In this document: in pieces, positions 14,101 to 28,100 of the stretch | Numbering within the stretch: the first letter of the stretch is position 1 | Layout: each line of letters opens with the position of its first letter | Assembly (NCBI GenBank): GCA_016169945.1 | Contig: JADLSH010000145.1 | Location: 1 to 64,000, forward strand | DNA: 64,000 bases | Direction: 5' to 3' | Source: Trachythela sp. YZ-2020 | Taxonomy: Eukaryota > Cnidaria > Anthozoa > Malacalcyonacea > Clavulariidae | Position numbers and translations under genes: made by a program | Notes under the pieces: model-generated | The model's input: only the letters and a program-made list of their open reading frames with translations | The model's database searches: none | Told to the model about the DNA's origin: nothing

Positions 14101-16109
14101 CCCTCGTGTTAGATAGTCTCCCTCGTGTTAGATAGTCTCCCTCACAGTGTTGATAGTCTCCTGTAACTCGTGTTAGATAGTCTCCCTCGTGTTAGATAAT
14201 CTCCCTCGTGTTACATAGACTCCCTCGTGTTACATAGTCTCCCTCGTGTTAGATAGACTCCCTCGTGTTACATAGACTCCCTCGTGTTAGATAGACTCCC
14301 TCGTGTTACATAGTCTCCCTCGTGTTAGATAGACTCCCTCGTGTTACATAGTCTCCCTCGTGTTACACAGTCTCCCTCGTGACCATAGGCTGCTCAGCTC
14401 CAGTTTCAGATTCGCAGCTCTATATTCAAATTGAATCTAGAGCCAGAGGCAATGGCGTTCATGTTCAAATGGCTGTAACTCCACAAAGGCTTCACCTATT
14501 CTAACAATATTTGTTTTCATTCTTTGTCAAGAAAAGAAGTATGATATAACACAATCGCCGAGTCTCTACTGCTTCTAGATTTCTCTAAACAACTTGCATA
14601 AGTCAAGTCGCCAAACGGCGTGCGGTCAATTAAATCTGGAGCCAGGTCCGGTTAGTTCCCGCCAAAATCGCTGTATAGTCGTAACGAGTAAATGTTATGC
14701 TATATTTTTTTTCATTCTTCACTGATAATTTGCACATTATTTAAAACAATCGGCTTGTCTGTAGCGCTTTTACTTTCCTCAGGAGAGCTCGCATAAGTTA
14801 GGTCTTCAAACAGCGACATGTTGACACAGACGGTAAACAGGCTTGCCGCTTCTCACTTAAAACGCTCTGTCTCAGCCAAAAGTTACTTTATCGCGGAAAG
14901 ATTATTTTTCGTTCTTCGTCATTAAAGCTCACATCATTTGAAGCTATTTTTAAGCTTATATCGCTTTAAACTTTGCCTGGACAACGTGCACAAGGTGAGT
15001 CCTCGAAGAGCCACATATTGACACTGTCCACAAGTCAGTCAACAAGTCAGTCTACTAAAAGCGCTCTATCTCAGCGAAAAATGAACATATCCGTAAAATA
15101 TTTTTTTTCATTCTTCCCTGATAATTTGCACGTTATTTAAAACAATCGACTGGTCTGTAGCGCTTTTAGTTTCCTCAGGAGAGCTCGCATAAGTTAGGTC
15201 ATGCTCGTTCATATGCTGGACTCACCCATGCGGGGTTTCCCCTTCGTTTAAGATTGAGATGTAAGGGACTGGTCATAATTTAGCAGGGGGGGTTGAAGGT
15301 GGAAAAGGTAGGGGGTCACATTTTTTTAGCTGCAATAAAGGGGGGTTCACAAAATATTGAACCGTTATAAGAGGGGTGGTCACTTATTTTCATGCTGGCC
15401 CTAATATTGGCTGCTGGGCCGCCTATATAGTCGGGAGACAAAGGGGGCAATTTGCTCCGGGCCCCGAAATAACAATCCCCTTTTACTGTCAAATCATCTC
15501 CTAGAACGCAGGAATTGCCGTTCCCGAAGATCGTTCAGGAGTGGGGGGTAGACATTTTTTCAGTCATGAGCAAGAGGGGGGTCATCATTTTTCATGCTCT
15601 CGACAAGGCAGGGTTACCCAGTTTCAGCCCTAGAAATCTTTAATTACACCTCCCCACCCCCCCTGCTAAATTATGACCAGTCCCTAATGTAGTTGGTTTT
15701 AGTTTGGCTTCTCCAACAATTCTGACGGTGCTTCATTAAGCACCGCATTGTTGTGAATAAGTGCGGCGCTTATTCGGATGCGGCGCTTAAAAATAGTTTT
15801 ATCTCCAAAATGAATTTTCGGAAATAATTACAAGAACGATTGTATGATAAATGTAGATTAAATTATATATTTACACTTATATATATTTTTTTAGAAACTA
15901 CAAGCAGGGATCATATATGCTATAAGATTTAATTATATGTTTACAAGTATATATTACTTTTGTTACTAAAATATTAAAATTACGTTGAGTTGTCCCAGCA
16001 CTTTTGTAATATTTGTAATATATTTCTTATTGGATTGTTGACAAAAATTTCATTGATAAAATTTAGCACTCTTGCACTTGTGGTTTTAGTATTGATGATT
16101 TGATGTGGG

Positions 16110-16159
<50 letters not shown>

Positions 16160-19100
16160 TCAAATCTGCAGACACATGTGTTTCGCCGTTCAACGGCTCG
16201 TCAGTGCAGTGTAACAGCTTCCAGATGCTTATCGACTTCGCATTTATACACCATACTCCACCATCACCAAGCGCATATAACATTTCAGGTACATGTATGC
16301 ACATCGACATGTGCGTGTTATAAAGCAAGTAGCTCAACAAACCACAAAAAGAAAACACTTTTGCATTATAGCTTATAGCCACCAATATATATATATATAT
16401 AATATGACTGATATCGGTTTCCCACTCAATTAGAGTGCAGGTGCATTCAGGTGCATGCCAAATTAAAACTGCCTCGTCCCATGCCATATCCTCATATCAA
16501 GTTTTAGTACACAAACATTTAAGAAGAATATAAACTTCAAGCAGCTGGAATACGTGACGAAACATCATAACAATGACTGCTGAGCTTTCGATATAAAAAA
16601 TAAGCCGAATTGAAACCCAAACCAAATGCCCAAACATACTATATTAAATAAATTAATCTGTAATTAATTAATATTACTAGTAAATAAATTTATCTGTATC
16701 AATTACAGTCCTGTACGTAAGCAGTAGCAAACGAAGGGGAAACCCCGCATGGGTGAGTCCAGCATATGAACGAGCATGACCTAACTTATGCGAGCTCTCC
16801 TGAGGAAACTAAAAGCGCTACAGACCAGTCGATTGTTTTAAATAACGTGCAAATTATCAGGGAAGAATGAAAAAAAATATTTTACGGATATGTTCATTTT
16901 TCGCTGAGATAGAGCGCTTTTAGTAGACTGACTTGTTGACTGACTTGTGGACAGTGTCAATATGTGGCTCTTCGAGGACTCACCTTGTGCACGTTGTCCA
17001 GGCAAAGTTTAAAGCGATATAAGCTTAAAAATAGCTTCAAATGATGTGAGCTTTAATGACGAAGAATGAAAAATAATCTTTCCGCGATAAAGTCACTTTT
17101 GGCTGAGACAGAGCGTTTTAAGTGGGAAGCGGCAAGCCTGTTTACCGTCTGTGTCAACATGTCGCTGTTTGATGACCTAACTTGTGCGAGCCCTTCTGAG
17201 GAAACTAAAAGCGCTACAGACAAGCCGATTGTTTTAAATAATGTGCAAATTATCAGTGAAGAATGAAAAAAAATATTTTACGGATATGTTCATTTTTCGC
17301 TGAGATAGAGCGCTTTAGTAGACTGACTTGTTGACTGACTTGTGGACAGTGTCAGTATGTGGCTGTTCGAGGACTCACCTTATGCACGTTGTCCTGGCAA
17401 AGTTTAAAGCGATATAAGCTTAAAAATAGCTTCAAATGATGTGAGCTTTAATGACGAAGAGTGAAAAAAAATCTTTCTGCGATAAAGTAACTTTTGGCTG
17501 AGACAGAGCGTTTTAAGTGAGAAGCGGCAAGCCTGTTTACCGTCTGTGTCAACATGTCGCTGTTTGATGACCTAACTTATGCGAGCTCTCCTGAGGAAAG
17601 TAAAAGCGCTACAGACAAGCCGATTGTTTTAAATAATGTGCAAATTATCAGTGAAGAATGAAAAAAAATATTATAGCATAACATTTACTCGTTACGACTA
17701 TACAGCGATTTTGGCGGGAACTAACCGGACCTGGCTCCAGATTTAATTGACCGCACGCCGTTTGGCGACTTGACTTATGCAAGTTGTTTAGAGAAATCTA
17801 GAAGCAGTAGAGACTCGGCGATTGTGTTATATCATACTTCTTTTCTTGACAAAGAATGAAAACAAATATTGTTAGAATAGGTGAAGCCTTTGTGGAGTTA
17901 CAGCCATTTGAACATGAACGCCATTGCCTCTGGCTCTAGATTCAATTTGAATATAGAGCTGCGAATCTGAAACTGGAGCTGAGCAGCCTATGGTCACGAG
18001 GGAGACTATCTAACACGAGGGAGACTATCCAACACGAGGGACTATCCAACACGAGGGAGACTATGTAACACGAGGGAGACTATGTAACACGAGGGAGACT
18101 ATCTAACACGAGGGAGACTATGTAACATGAGGGAGACTATGTAACACGAGGGAGACTATGTAACACGAGGGGTACTATGTAACACGAGGGAGACTATGTA
18201 ACACGAGGGAGACTATGTAACACGAGGGAGACTATGTAACACGAGGGAGACTATGTAACACGAGGGGTTAGATGGTGGTTAGCACTGCCTAGCGCTTACC
18301 TTTACAATCTAAATATTTTGAAAACATTAAAATATCAAGTTAGAAACATGTGCGTACTGCTTTACCTTGTTCAACTCTGAAAGAGCTTCTTCATTCGCAG
18401 CCAACATTGCTCTATACTGATCCAAATGTTTCTTCGACAACCCAACTTGATTCTCCAACACTAAAATAGTAAAAAAGCACGAGAATTTGAATTGTTAGCG
18501 AGGTTTAGATCCAGTGCGAGTACGAGTTCAAGTTTTCGCCAATAAAATATAGAACCTTTCGTTTTATCCCCTCATAAGACGAGTTCCAACTAGAACCTGA
18601 AGTCGTACTGAAATCTAAACCTTCCTAAGAGTAATGTTTATAAAACATAAAGAGTAGGTAAAACACCAAAATGATCCTAGTTCATGGTCCCTATAATATT
18701 GTCATTGTCCTTACAACACCACCGTGGTCCCTATAATACCATCATACCACCACCACCATACAGAAGTATAGTACACATTGTTCATTGTCGTGTTAATGCT
18801 TCAATATTATCTGGTGGAGCTGGCCACTGGGCATGCTATGGTACCGTGCACTTAGATCATGTTCTGCACTAAAGGTTTGAATAATGCAAATAATAAGCAC
18901 AGCATGATCAGTTACTGTCATCATCACTATTCTGTACTCTTATTTTGTTTGCTCTCTTCTTTATTATGGTGACTTTTAAGTATACGCCCGAGTATATTTA
19001 TTTATTTATTTACATTGCTTCCACCAAAAAGAAAGATTACAAAAGCAGAATGGTGCGGGTTAGCACAACAGAGCCTGGCTCCAACATAAGTGCGCCCGAG

Positions 19101-22100
19101 TATATAACAGCGGAGTACACGTCATTTCTATACCTTGGCTTCTTGTCTCAGTTTCATACAACTTTCCTTTCAACTCTTCAACTGTTGATGAAAATTGTTC
19201 TTCCTTTTCTTTCAATGTTCGGGCAAATTCATTTTCTAAAATTACAAAAAATGAGAATTTAATTAATCTTTGAAAACTGCAATAGATCTTTTTGATTGCA
19301 CAAACATATGCCTTAATAAGAACGTAATAACGTTATTGGTGGGTTGAACTACGCACTATCGTACAGCATATGGTGGTCAATCTGCATTTTATCAAGTTGC
19401 TACAGGCTTGTTACTCACAACTTGTTAACAAGTTGTTGAATTGCAAGACGATAACAAGTTGTTCGAACACTGATGAGTTAAAGACCTTGTAGCAAGTTTT
19501 GAACAAGCAGTTGACAGTTTATCAACACGCTGGGAACAAGCAAACACATCCTAATAACAAGTTGTTGAAACAGCATTGGTACAAGTCTGCTGCAGGTTTG
19601 TTAGAAGTTGTGCGTTTTTACGTGTGTAAAGGTGAAGCCAAGCTATCCCCACCCTTCCGGACTATACCTTGATCCTCACTAGCATTCCGCGCAAGAATTT
19701 CATTCAATCTCGTTTCACTTGCTAATAAATGAGATTCTTTTTCTGACAACTAAACAAAACGAAATGAAAGTAATTTTCAACAAAAAAGCAAATACCAACG
19801 TAAGATCTCAGAATGAAAAGGACATTATACATTTCTTAAAATATTCTATCTTGAAACACAAAATTTGAGAAAAACATGAGGAGTTGCAGTTGCAAAGACA
19901 CAAAACACGGTTGCTTATTTTAGAATACTATTCCGATGTTTAAATTGTTGTAATCAGTAAACGAAATAAGGGGAATGAAGTTATCGAAGTGGAATCGAAG
20001 TTATCTTTATCTTTTCCAGGTAGTTACGACAAAACATAGACAGTTTATTATGGAATACTACTTACACTGGACCATACGTTTGTTATATTATTACAGTAAC
20101 CTTGAAGGGGATCAGTTTCTCAAAATGGACAACCTTTTCTATGGGTTCACAGAACACCCGTACACAATCACTTATGATTCACCCTCTGGGTTTTTTCTTG
20201 CGCAAACAACACTGGCATCGAATATAATATGGATACTTTAAGTATGTAACAATTAGACAAATGTCTACCAGTTGTGAAAATAAAAATACCAGAAGCCCAA
20301 CGATATGTTTGTTTTGAGACTAACCTTTATTTTGACATCATTTAACTCCGACTTGAGTGCTTCCACTTGACTTCCAGCTTGTTTTAGAAATTCAGATTCT
20401 GTTTCTAACTTTCTTTTACATTCAACAACTTGGGACTAATGATAAATATTTGTCATATATAAGAGGAAGAAATTGATCATATTTCAATATCAGAACGAGC
20501 TACGCGAACAACTTCAGTTTTGAGAAAAGGTCTTTGTGTGACGTAACAACGAAGTATGACATGGCCACGACACAATTACGATGGAAAAAATAACTCGAGT
20601 ATTTAGGTTATTCATTACATGGTACATAAATGTGACGTTCAATAGTTAACTTCTAGTAAAATGCATTAGATGACGCTAGTCTGAATGGCTCCACACCGGG
20701 AAAGCTGAAAAAATGCTTGACCCGTTGGGAACGATCGAACCTATTCTACAATTCTAGTGAAATGCACTGCTGGAAACGCAAGAAAATGGTGCTTTCCAGT
20801 AGGATAGTCAAACGAGGTGCAGAAATGACTACATTGAGTGTAAATGCTTTAAAATACTAAACATGGTTTATATTGTTCACATGTAATATAACAAACCTAA
20901 AATATCTATAATATCGTCATCTGTAGGACATAATCAGAAATCTCACGATGCAGCTATGATGTATGTATGTTGAAAAATTTAATAAGAGTTTTTACCAACC
21001 TTGAAAGATTCAGCAAGTTTTGTACTTTGTTCTTGCTCAGAAGTTAATTTTTGTTTTAAAACAGTCACTTCTTGTTCCAGCGCAGAAATTTGACCTGTAA
21101 GTCGCGACCTTGTTTCATATTCTTGTCGCTCTATATTGTTCTGAATATCAAGAAATGATTGAGTAAGAACAGGTACGATGGTGGAGATTATTCATAACAA
21201 GACATGTTAAAACGCATAAAAAGATGTTTCCACTAAGCTTATATCACGTTGTGGTAGTCCTACTTATTCCTCCTTGTTGGCAAGTTGTTAGATAAGCAGC
21301 CTTGCAACAAGGTTGATACGTTAAAAGAATTGTTACAAGTAATTTCAACAATTCGTTATCATCCTTCAATTTGTTACCGGTTGCCTATATAGAGCGATTT
21401 CATAGATATAAAGAAACAGCCAGCCTGCCAAAGACCTGACCGAAAAATCAAACTGACCTGTATTGCCTGAAGGTTGGTTAATAATGCATTCTGTCCTTTT
21501 TGTTGATTTATTAAAGATTTATTTTCTTCCATCAGCCTTGTCTCAGCTTGTTTAAGAATACTTTTCTCTTCAACCAAATTTTGATACATAACCTAAATAG
21601 AAAGATGTTAGACATACATATATGTAAGTCTGTTGTCGGTTAAAGATTGCGGTTCAAAGCAAATCCATTTGTTATTTACGTTCAGTAAAATAGCCTGTCA
21701 GTGAATACTACAGAAACAACTCAATACTAGAATTGTAGGTAACGGAACAAGATATAAGTGCTAAGAAATAATTATACAGCGAAATTGAAAATACGACAAA
21801 AATACGATATACTCCGCTAAAAACCCAACATAGTTTTGTTTATTTCAAATCGGATTTCAACCTGCATATTCAGCGAAACCTCACTGACGCTTTAGCTATC
21901 CAGTCAAATAGGACAGGGTCTCTTTTTAGAGTGAACTAGTAGGGGGCTCCGGGGGATTTCTTTCAGACACATTATTTTGACATATCCATCTTTGACACTA
22001 AACGTTCAGTATAAAAGCAAGGTTTGGTTATTGGATTGAAAACACTCTTTTGAACTAAGTTATTCTTCCCGTTCTTTCTGATATTTTAGACAAAGTGACC

Positions 22101-25100
22101 TTCACTGGGAGGGGGGTGACAAATTTCTTACTGGAGGGGCCAACATCAGGGCTGGGAGCCTTGGCCCTCCAAGGCGGCCAACATCAGGGCTGGGAGCCTT
22201 GGCCCTCCAAGGCGGCCAACATCAGGGCTGGGAGCCTTGGCCCTCCAAGGCGGCCAACATCAGGGCTGGGAACCTTGGCCCTCCAAGGCGGCCAACATCA
22301 GGGGTGGGAGCCTTGGCCCTCCAAGGCGGCCAACATCAGGGGTGGGAGCCTTGGCCCTCCAAGGCGGCCAACATCAGGGCTGGGAGCCTTGGCCCTCCAA
22401 GGCGGCCAACATCAGGGCTGGGAACCTTGGCCCTCCAAGGCAGCCAACATCAGGGGTGGGAGCCTTGGCCATCCAAGGCGGCCAACATCAGGGCTGGGAG
22501 CCTTGGCCCTCCAAGGCGGCCAACATCAGGGCTGGGAACCTTGGCCCTCCAAGGCGGCCAACATCAGGGGTGGGAGCCTTGGCCCTCCAAGGCGGCCAAC
22601 ATCAGGGCTGGGAGCCTTGGCCCTCCAAGGCGGCCAACATCAGGGCTGGGAGCCTTGGCCCTCCAAGGCGGCCAACATCAGGGGTGGGAGCCTTGGCCCT
22701 CCAAGGCGGCCAACATCAGGGGTGGGAGCCTTGGCCCTCCAAGGCAGCCAACATCAGGGCTGGGAGCCTTGGCCCTCCAAGGCAGCCAACATCAGGGCTG
22801 GGAGCCTTGGCCCTCCAAGGCAGCCAACATCAGGGCTGGGAGCCTTGGCCCTCCAAGGCAGCCAACATCAGGGCTGGGAGCCTTGGCCCTCCAAGGCGGC
22901 CAACATCAGGGGTGGGAGCCTTGGCCCTCCAAGGCGGCCAACATCAGGGCTGGGAGCCTTGGCCCTCCAAGGCGGCCAACATCAGGGCTGGGAGCCTTGG
23001 CCCTCCAAGGCGGCCAACATCAGGGCTGGGAGCCTTGGCCCTCCAAGGCGGCCAACATCAGGGCTGGGAGCCTTGGCCCTCCAAGGCGGCCAACATCAGG
23101 GGTGGGAGCCTTGGCCCTCCAAGGCGGCCAACATCAGGGCTGGGAGCCTTGGCCCTCCAAGGCGGCCAACGTCAGGGCTGGGAGCCTTGGCCCTCCAAGC
23201 TTATATGTTAAAAGAGACCTTGAAATGGAGAGAGCACCGATTTAAATCCATATTTAAGCTCACGAAATATTCTCGCGGTTTTTAAACTAAACTTTATTTC
23301 TTTTTTTTCCACCAAACATACCTCATTCTTCATAAATTTCTCTTTCACTTCACTCAATTCCTCCTTGGCAGTTCCGTACGAAGTTTCGAGTTTAGCGCAA
23401 GTTAAAGATAATTTCTCAGATTTATCTCTCAATGCTGTTGCTTCACGTTTTAAACCAGTGCAATTTGACTCCAATAACTTGTATCTTTCATTTGCATGCT
23501 CCAACTACACAGAAATACAACAAGACAATGCTTTTAACATGAGCAACAAAATTGGGCCAACTGTTGACAAAAGCTGATTTCAGCGCGTGACAAATGGGTA
23601 AACATTTCTATACCTGAGAAATGGCAGTTGCATTTTTAACATTTAACTCAGCAATCGTAGACTGTAATTCTTCATTCTTTTCCTTGATCAGTCTGAAAGA
23701 TGATGGTTCAATAACGATTTGATAAAATGAATAGGAATAGCTGAAATTTTCACTTGAGATTTCGCATAATTAAAACTAGATAGAAAATTCAAGGCACCAC
23801 ATACACGGTGGTCAGCTACAAAAGTGACACCTTTCTTACTCTCATAACTGCTGGTTAAATCAGCATCTGCTGTACGACAAGCCCTCATAATAAAACCTAC
23901 CAACTAAGTAATGGTACTAACGAAAGTGTGTTAGCTTACTTTTCATTTGATAGTCTTTCATTCAGTAAGCTAATATATATATATATAAGTCGTACAAACC
24001 CACAATACAAAACAATATAAAGAAAGTGTACTAGTTTATTCAATAGTATTAGCTTACTTCTCATTTAATTGTCTTTCATTCAGTAAGCTAATATATACGT
24101 CGTACAAACCCACAATACAAAACAATATAAATAATGTGTACTCGTTTATTCAATAGTATTAGCTTACTTTTCATTTGACAGTCTTTCATTCTTGTAACTT
24201 TCAAATTGTTTCTGAAGTTCTCTTAAAGCTTCACTAGTTTCTTCTGAAGAAGATTGATTCTTCACATTTTGACTTTGATCAAGTACTTGTCGCGGAGTTA
24301 TCTACATCATAAAAAAATAAACTGATACAGATTCTGCAAATAAAATCTCGCCACATCCAAAACTGTGTATGCTGTTGCATATACGTTAATTAATCTAATG
24401 ATTATACACTGTATTTAACTAGCCCATTTCTAGAAAGGGTAATAAAACTTACAGGTGACTGTCCAGTGTTGGCTAACAAAACTCGATACATATCTCTTTG
24501 ACGTACAACTGCTTCAACCTAAACACAAAATATTAGTTATATTCCACGTTATGTGCAGGTTATTTGTATAGAAAATGAATAGAGCAGCGCTCATGAATTA
24601 TTCTTGATGGCTTAATTTGCTTAAACAATGAAATGTGATGCACAAATAAGCAATTATTTCGAAACCTGAAGATGTCCCATCCAAAACATCCAAAATAAGA
24701 ACATACAAACATGCAACGATCCCCATTATCAGCTACTGCATTTAATGTTTTGCCCTTGCCATGATAAACTCACAGAAAAACTGACCATGTGACGAGTGCT
24801 ATGACAAAATGGCATAAAATCTTACCATGCTAATTTGTTTTTCATGACTTTCTTCTAATACCCAACCTATACATCTACACCCCAGGCCCAGGTGAAACAA
24901 ATAGTCAACATTAAATGTTCTGTCCTTGCTATGATAAACTGACATAAAAACTTACCAGTGAAGTTTGTCTTTTACGACTTTCTTTTAATTCCTCCAGCTC
25001 ATTCAGTGCATCATCCAGTTGTTGTTTTAGTTCAGTGTGACTGTGCAAAGAAGAATTCAGTAAAAACATAACTGGTTAGTTATTGCAGGTATATACATAT

Positions 25101-28100
25101 AGAGTATTGTAGTTATAAACTTATTATTGTACTTAAGATTCGTAACTTGGCCATTCAACCATAATAAAAAGACACATGCAGGACTGTGAATTGTATAAAT
25201 CTTTGTGAATCTAAATTGGTTCTACGATTTAAAACCGCCGTTTGGATCATCGACCTAAATCGAGGAGCTTTCGCAAAGGGTTAACAATCGACATGGGAGA
25301 GTATGTATTACAAAGAGAGAATATGTTCTGGTCTGAAATATTTATTTCACATAAAATGAATATTTAAATATTCTTACGCCAAATTATTTTTTTCTCTCTC
25401 CTCGTCCTGCTCTTTTTCTTCACTAAGTTCCCGGATGACTGTCAACAGTCGTTGATTCTGTTCTTGAAGTTCTTCAATATTTCTTAACAAAGAAAATATA
25501 ATACATTCTATAATATTTAATCACAAGACAAGACATGGATGTGCAAATATAGGTGTATATTCTGCGAAGATGCAATTTCTATTATCCTGAGTATGTGTTG
25601 ACAGTTGAGCTTTCTTTAGTTTACTCTCAGTTTGCAGACAGACATTCCTCTGCTGCTCAACTATTCAGGACACATTGTTCCTCTCTCAGATATTATACAA
25701 AAACAAGATTTTTGTTTCTTTGTGGATATTAACTGAAGAACATAACATAACACAGATATGATTTGATGCTCGAGCAGTTTTAAATTCTGAGAACTTGTGT
25801 CTTATTGTTCTTGGCAAAAGAAGCGGTCGTATCGCTCTTGTATATCGGATCTTAATCTTGCCGAAAGTTCAATAGTACGATTTTTGCAACAGCTCCTGGG
25901 TAGCATTCTTATTTAGTCATCTTCAGGAATGGATCTTTTCCTGAAGATGACTAAAACTTAGGTAGGATGTTTGAACTTCTATGGCTACGATTTAAAATCA
26001 AGAAATACCTGAATGTTACAAGTCTCTTTGAAATCACTTCAGAAGAACTGGAAACCTCGTCATATGATTGAGTGAGATCATCCAAGCCAATATTTGATGT
26101 AGTACTCACTACAGAACCTCTCGCTTCTTCACATTCTTTCAGCAAGACTTTCACCTGGATAGCATAGAAAACAAATCAGTAGCCCAATTTTTCAACGAAA
26201 ATCTTAAAGCACACACTGGATTGTTTGCATTACTACAAAACTATTTACAGTTCAGTCAGATTGCGGTAGATTCAATCTGAAAATACTTTTCACACATGCG
26301 ACTGAGGTGAAATTATCATCCAACAATTGCATATTGCAGGAATCAAGCCTTGGTGACAGAGGTGAAACACACACGCATTAACCACTCAGCCACAAATACC
26401 TCAACAAAAATGTTTATTTGTACGCACGTATCGCACATAATTCTCCGCAACTGCTAGGGTTTGTAAAATGAGCAATTCCATTTCATTTGTTCATAAACTC
26501 ATACAGTACTTCATACTAAAGGTTATCGAACCTGTGACGCAAGATCAGCAGTCAATATCTTCATTCTTTCATTTTCTCTTCTCAAATGTTCAGATTTCTG
26601 AACAGCTTCACTCGTCTCCATACTGAATTTCTCCATTTCCTTTCCAACAAAACAAATTTATTGGAATAAGTTCTTTGCATGGCAATAAGTGTAATTGATT
26701 TGTTAGTTAACTTTACCACTACCTCAATAGACTATTTAATATTCCTTTCGGGCACGATGAACGAGGTAATTTATTGCTGTAGCTTGCAACACAATATCTG
26801 GCATAGAGTAATGTCATGTAGAAAGGTATATGCAAAAAGTATTCTTGGCTCACGTTTACAACGCCGACTTTTTCCTTAGATAACATACCGTAGACGCATG
26901 AACGAAATAGATTAGAATGAAGGGTAACGGAAAAGTGAAACACAAGCGATGCATGCACAGTTTCTCTGTGAATACATTTCTACATAACATGGCTGTATGT
27001 CGGAAAATGCATTTTGCAGGGAGAATTGCCTGGTTTAAAACAACTCCTACCTTCATAGCGTCTTCAAGTTTCAACGTTAACTTGTCAATTGTAATCAGAG
27101 CGCTTTCATAATCTTTTCTCTGTTGTTGTAACAATGGAGCTTTTTCTTCAATATCCTTCATTCAAAACAAATGTTATGTTGGTTAGCTAAGGAAACATTT
27201 AGGTTATCTTATATTTCGTTCTTATCACTTCGCAACAATTCTCACTTAATGTATCTAATTATTAATCATGGAAAATAGAAACAATGGAGCTTTTTCTTCA
27301 ATATCATTCATTCAAAACTACGGTTTTGTTGGGGTTTTCTTCTTTTTAACTTCGTTATCCAATTCTCACTATATTTTAATTCTATTTTTCAGGTAGTGAG
27401 AAACCGCAACCAACTTCTCTGATTATTCAAGCATAGTTCAAATATATACACAAACAAAGCGTAAATAGTATACAGCGTATAATACACTGTTCACCATGAC
27501 TACTGTCATGCGAGCATGTCGTGCTTAATGTCATGTCGTGCTTATATTACCACTTCTAGATTCCCCTTCTTCAAGACGGGGACTGAAAAATGAACATGCG
27601 GACGTTTTGACTTTTGACTTCCAATTTCCCAACTTAAAATCAATGGAATTTCTAATCAAGTTGTAGATCAAATCTTTCACAAGCTTTAAATCATTCACTT
27701 GATTTCATCTCCTGCACATTTCTAGAAATCTCCTTTTCTTTGTGTTTTTTTTTGTTTTCTTACTACATACCTTCAAGATATCCTCCAAGTATCCTTTCAG
27801 ACGTCCATTTTCTGCCTTTTCAATTTCCAGTGAATCCAAAGTCTCAACGTACTGGTTGTAAATCTGAATATTTCAACATATGATAAAAATAATATGGAAC
27901 TATCTTCACAATATTGTCTATATGTTGAGAAGTAGGAATTGGTTAGAGCACAAGAGTTTCATAATAACATACTGGTTGTGAATATACTTCAACAGATGGT
28001 AAGTAAATATTTGAGAAGTAGGAATGGGTTAAAGAGTCTCAATATACTGGTTGTAAATCTGAATATTTCAACACATGATAAAAATAAGGTGGGGCTATCT

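Larger units (their letters stand above)
14383..17995. mobile_element. Foldback-like palindromic unit E2
   Basis: The left arm 14383-15255 and the right arm 16735-17995 are reverse complements (ACCATAGGCTGCTCAGCTCC at the left, its complement at 17976-17995). The right arm has one more ~400-bp internal unit than the left. The inner inverted pair is GGGACTGGTCATAATTTAGC (15264) and its complement near 15670. The centre contains an AT-rich segment, (TA)n, and the hammerhead element copy B. There is no transposase, so it is non-autonomous. Confidence 0.8.

Noticed and set aside
8599..14382. CRISPR-like appearance of the 19-bp arrays
   Set aside because: Units are contiguous without unique spacers, the genome is eukaryotic and no cas genes exist.
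16100..16487. ORFs with YIYIYI stretches around (TA)n
   Set aside because: They come from (TA)n microsatellites and the hammerhead element; same at 1730-2282.
22095..23285. Three overlapping ~324-396-codon plus-strand frames
   Set aside because: All are readings of the 38-bp minisatellite; the same peptide appears in all three phases.
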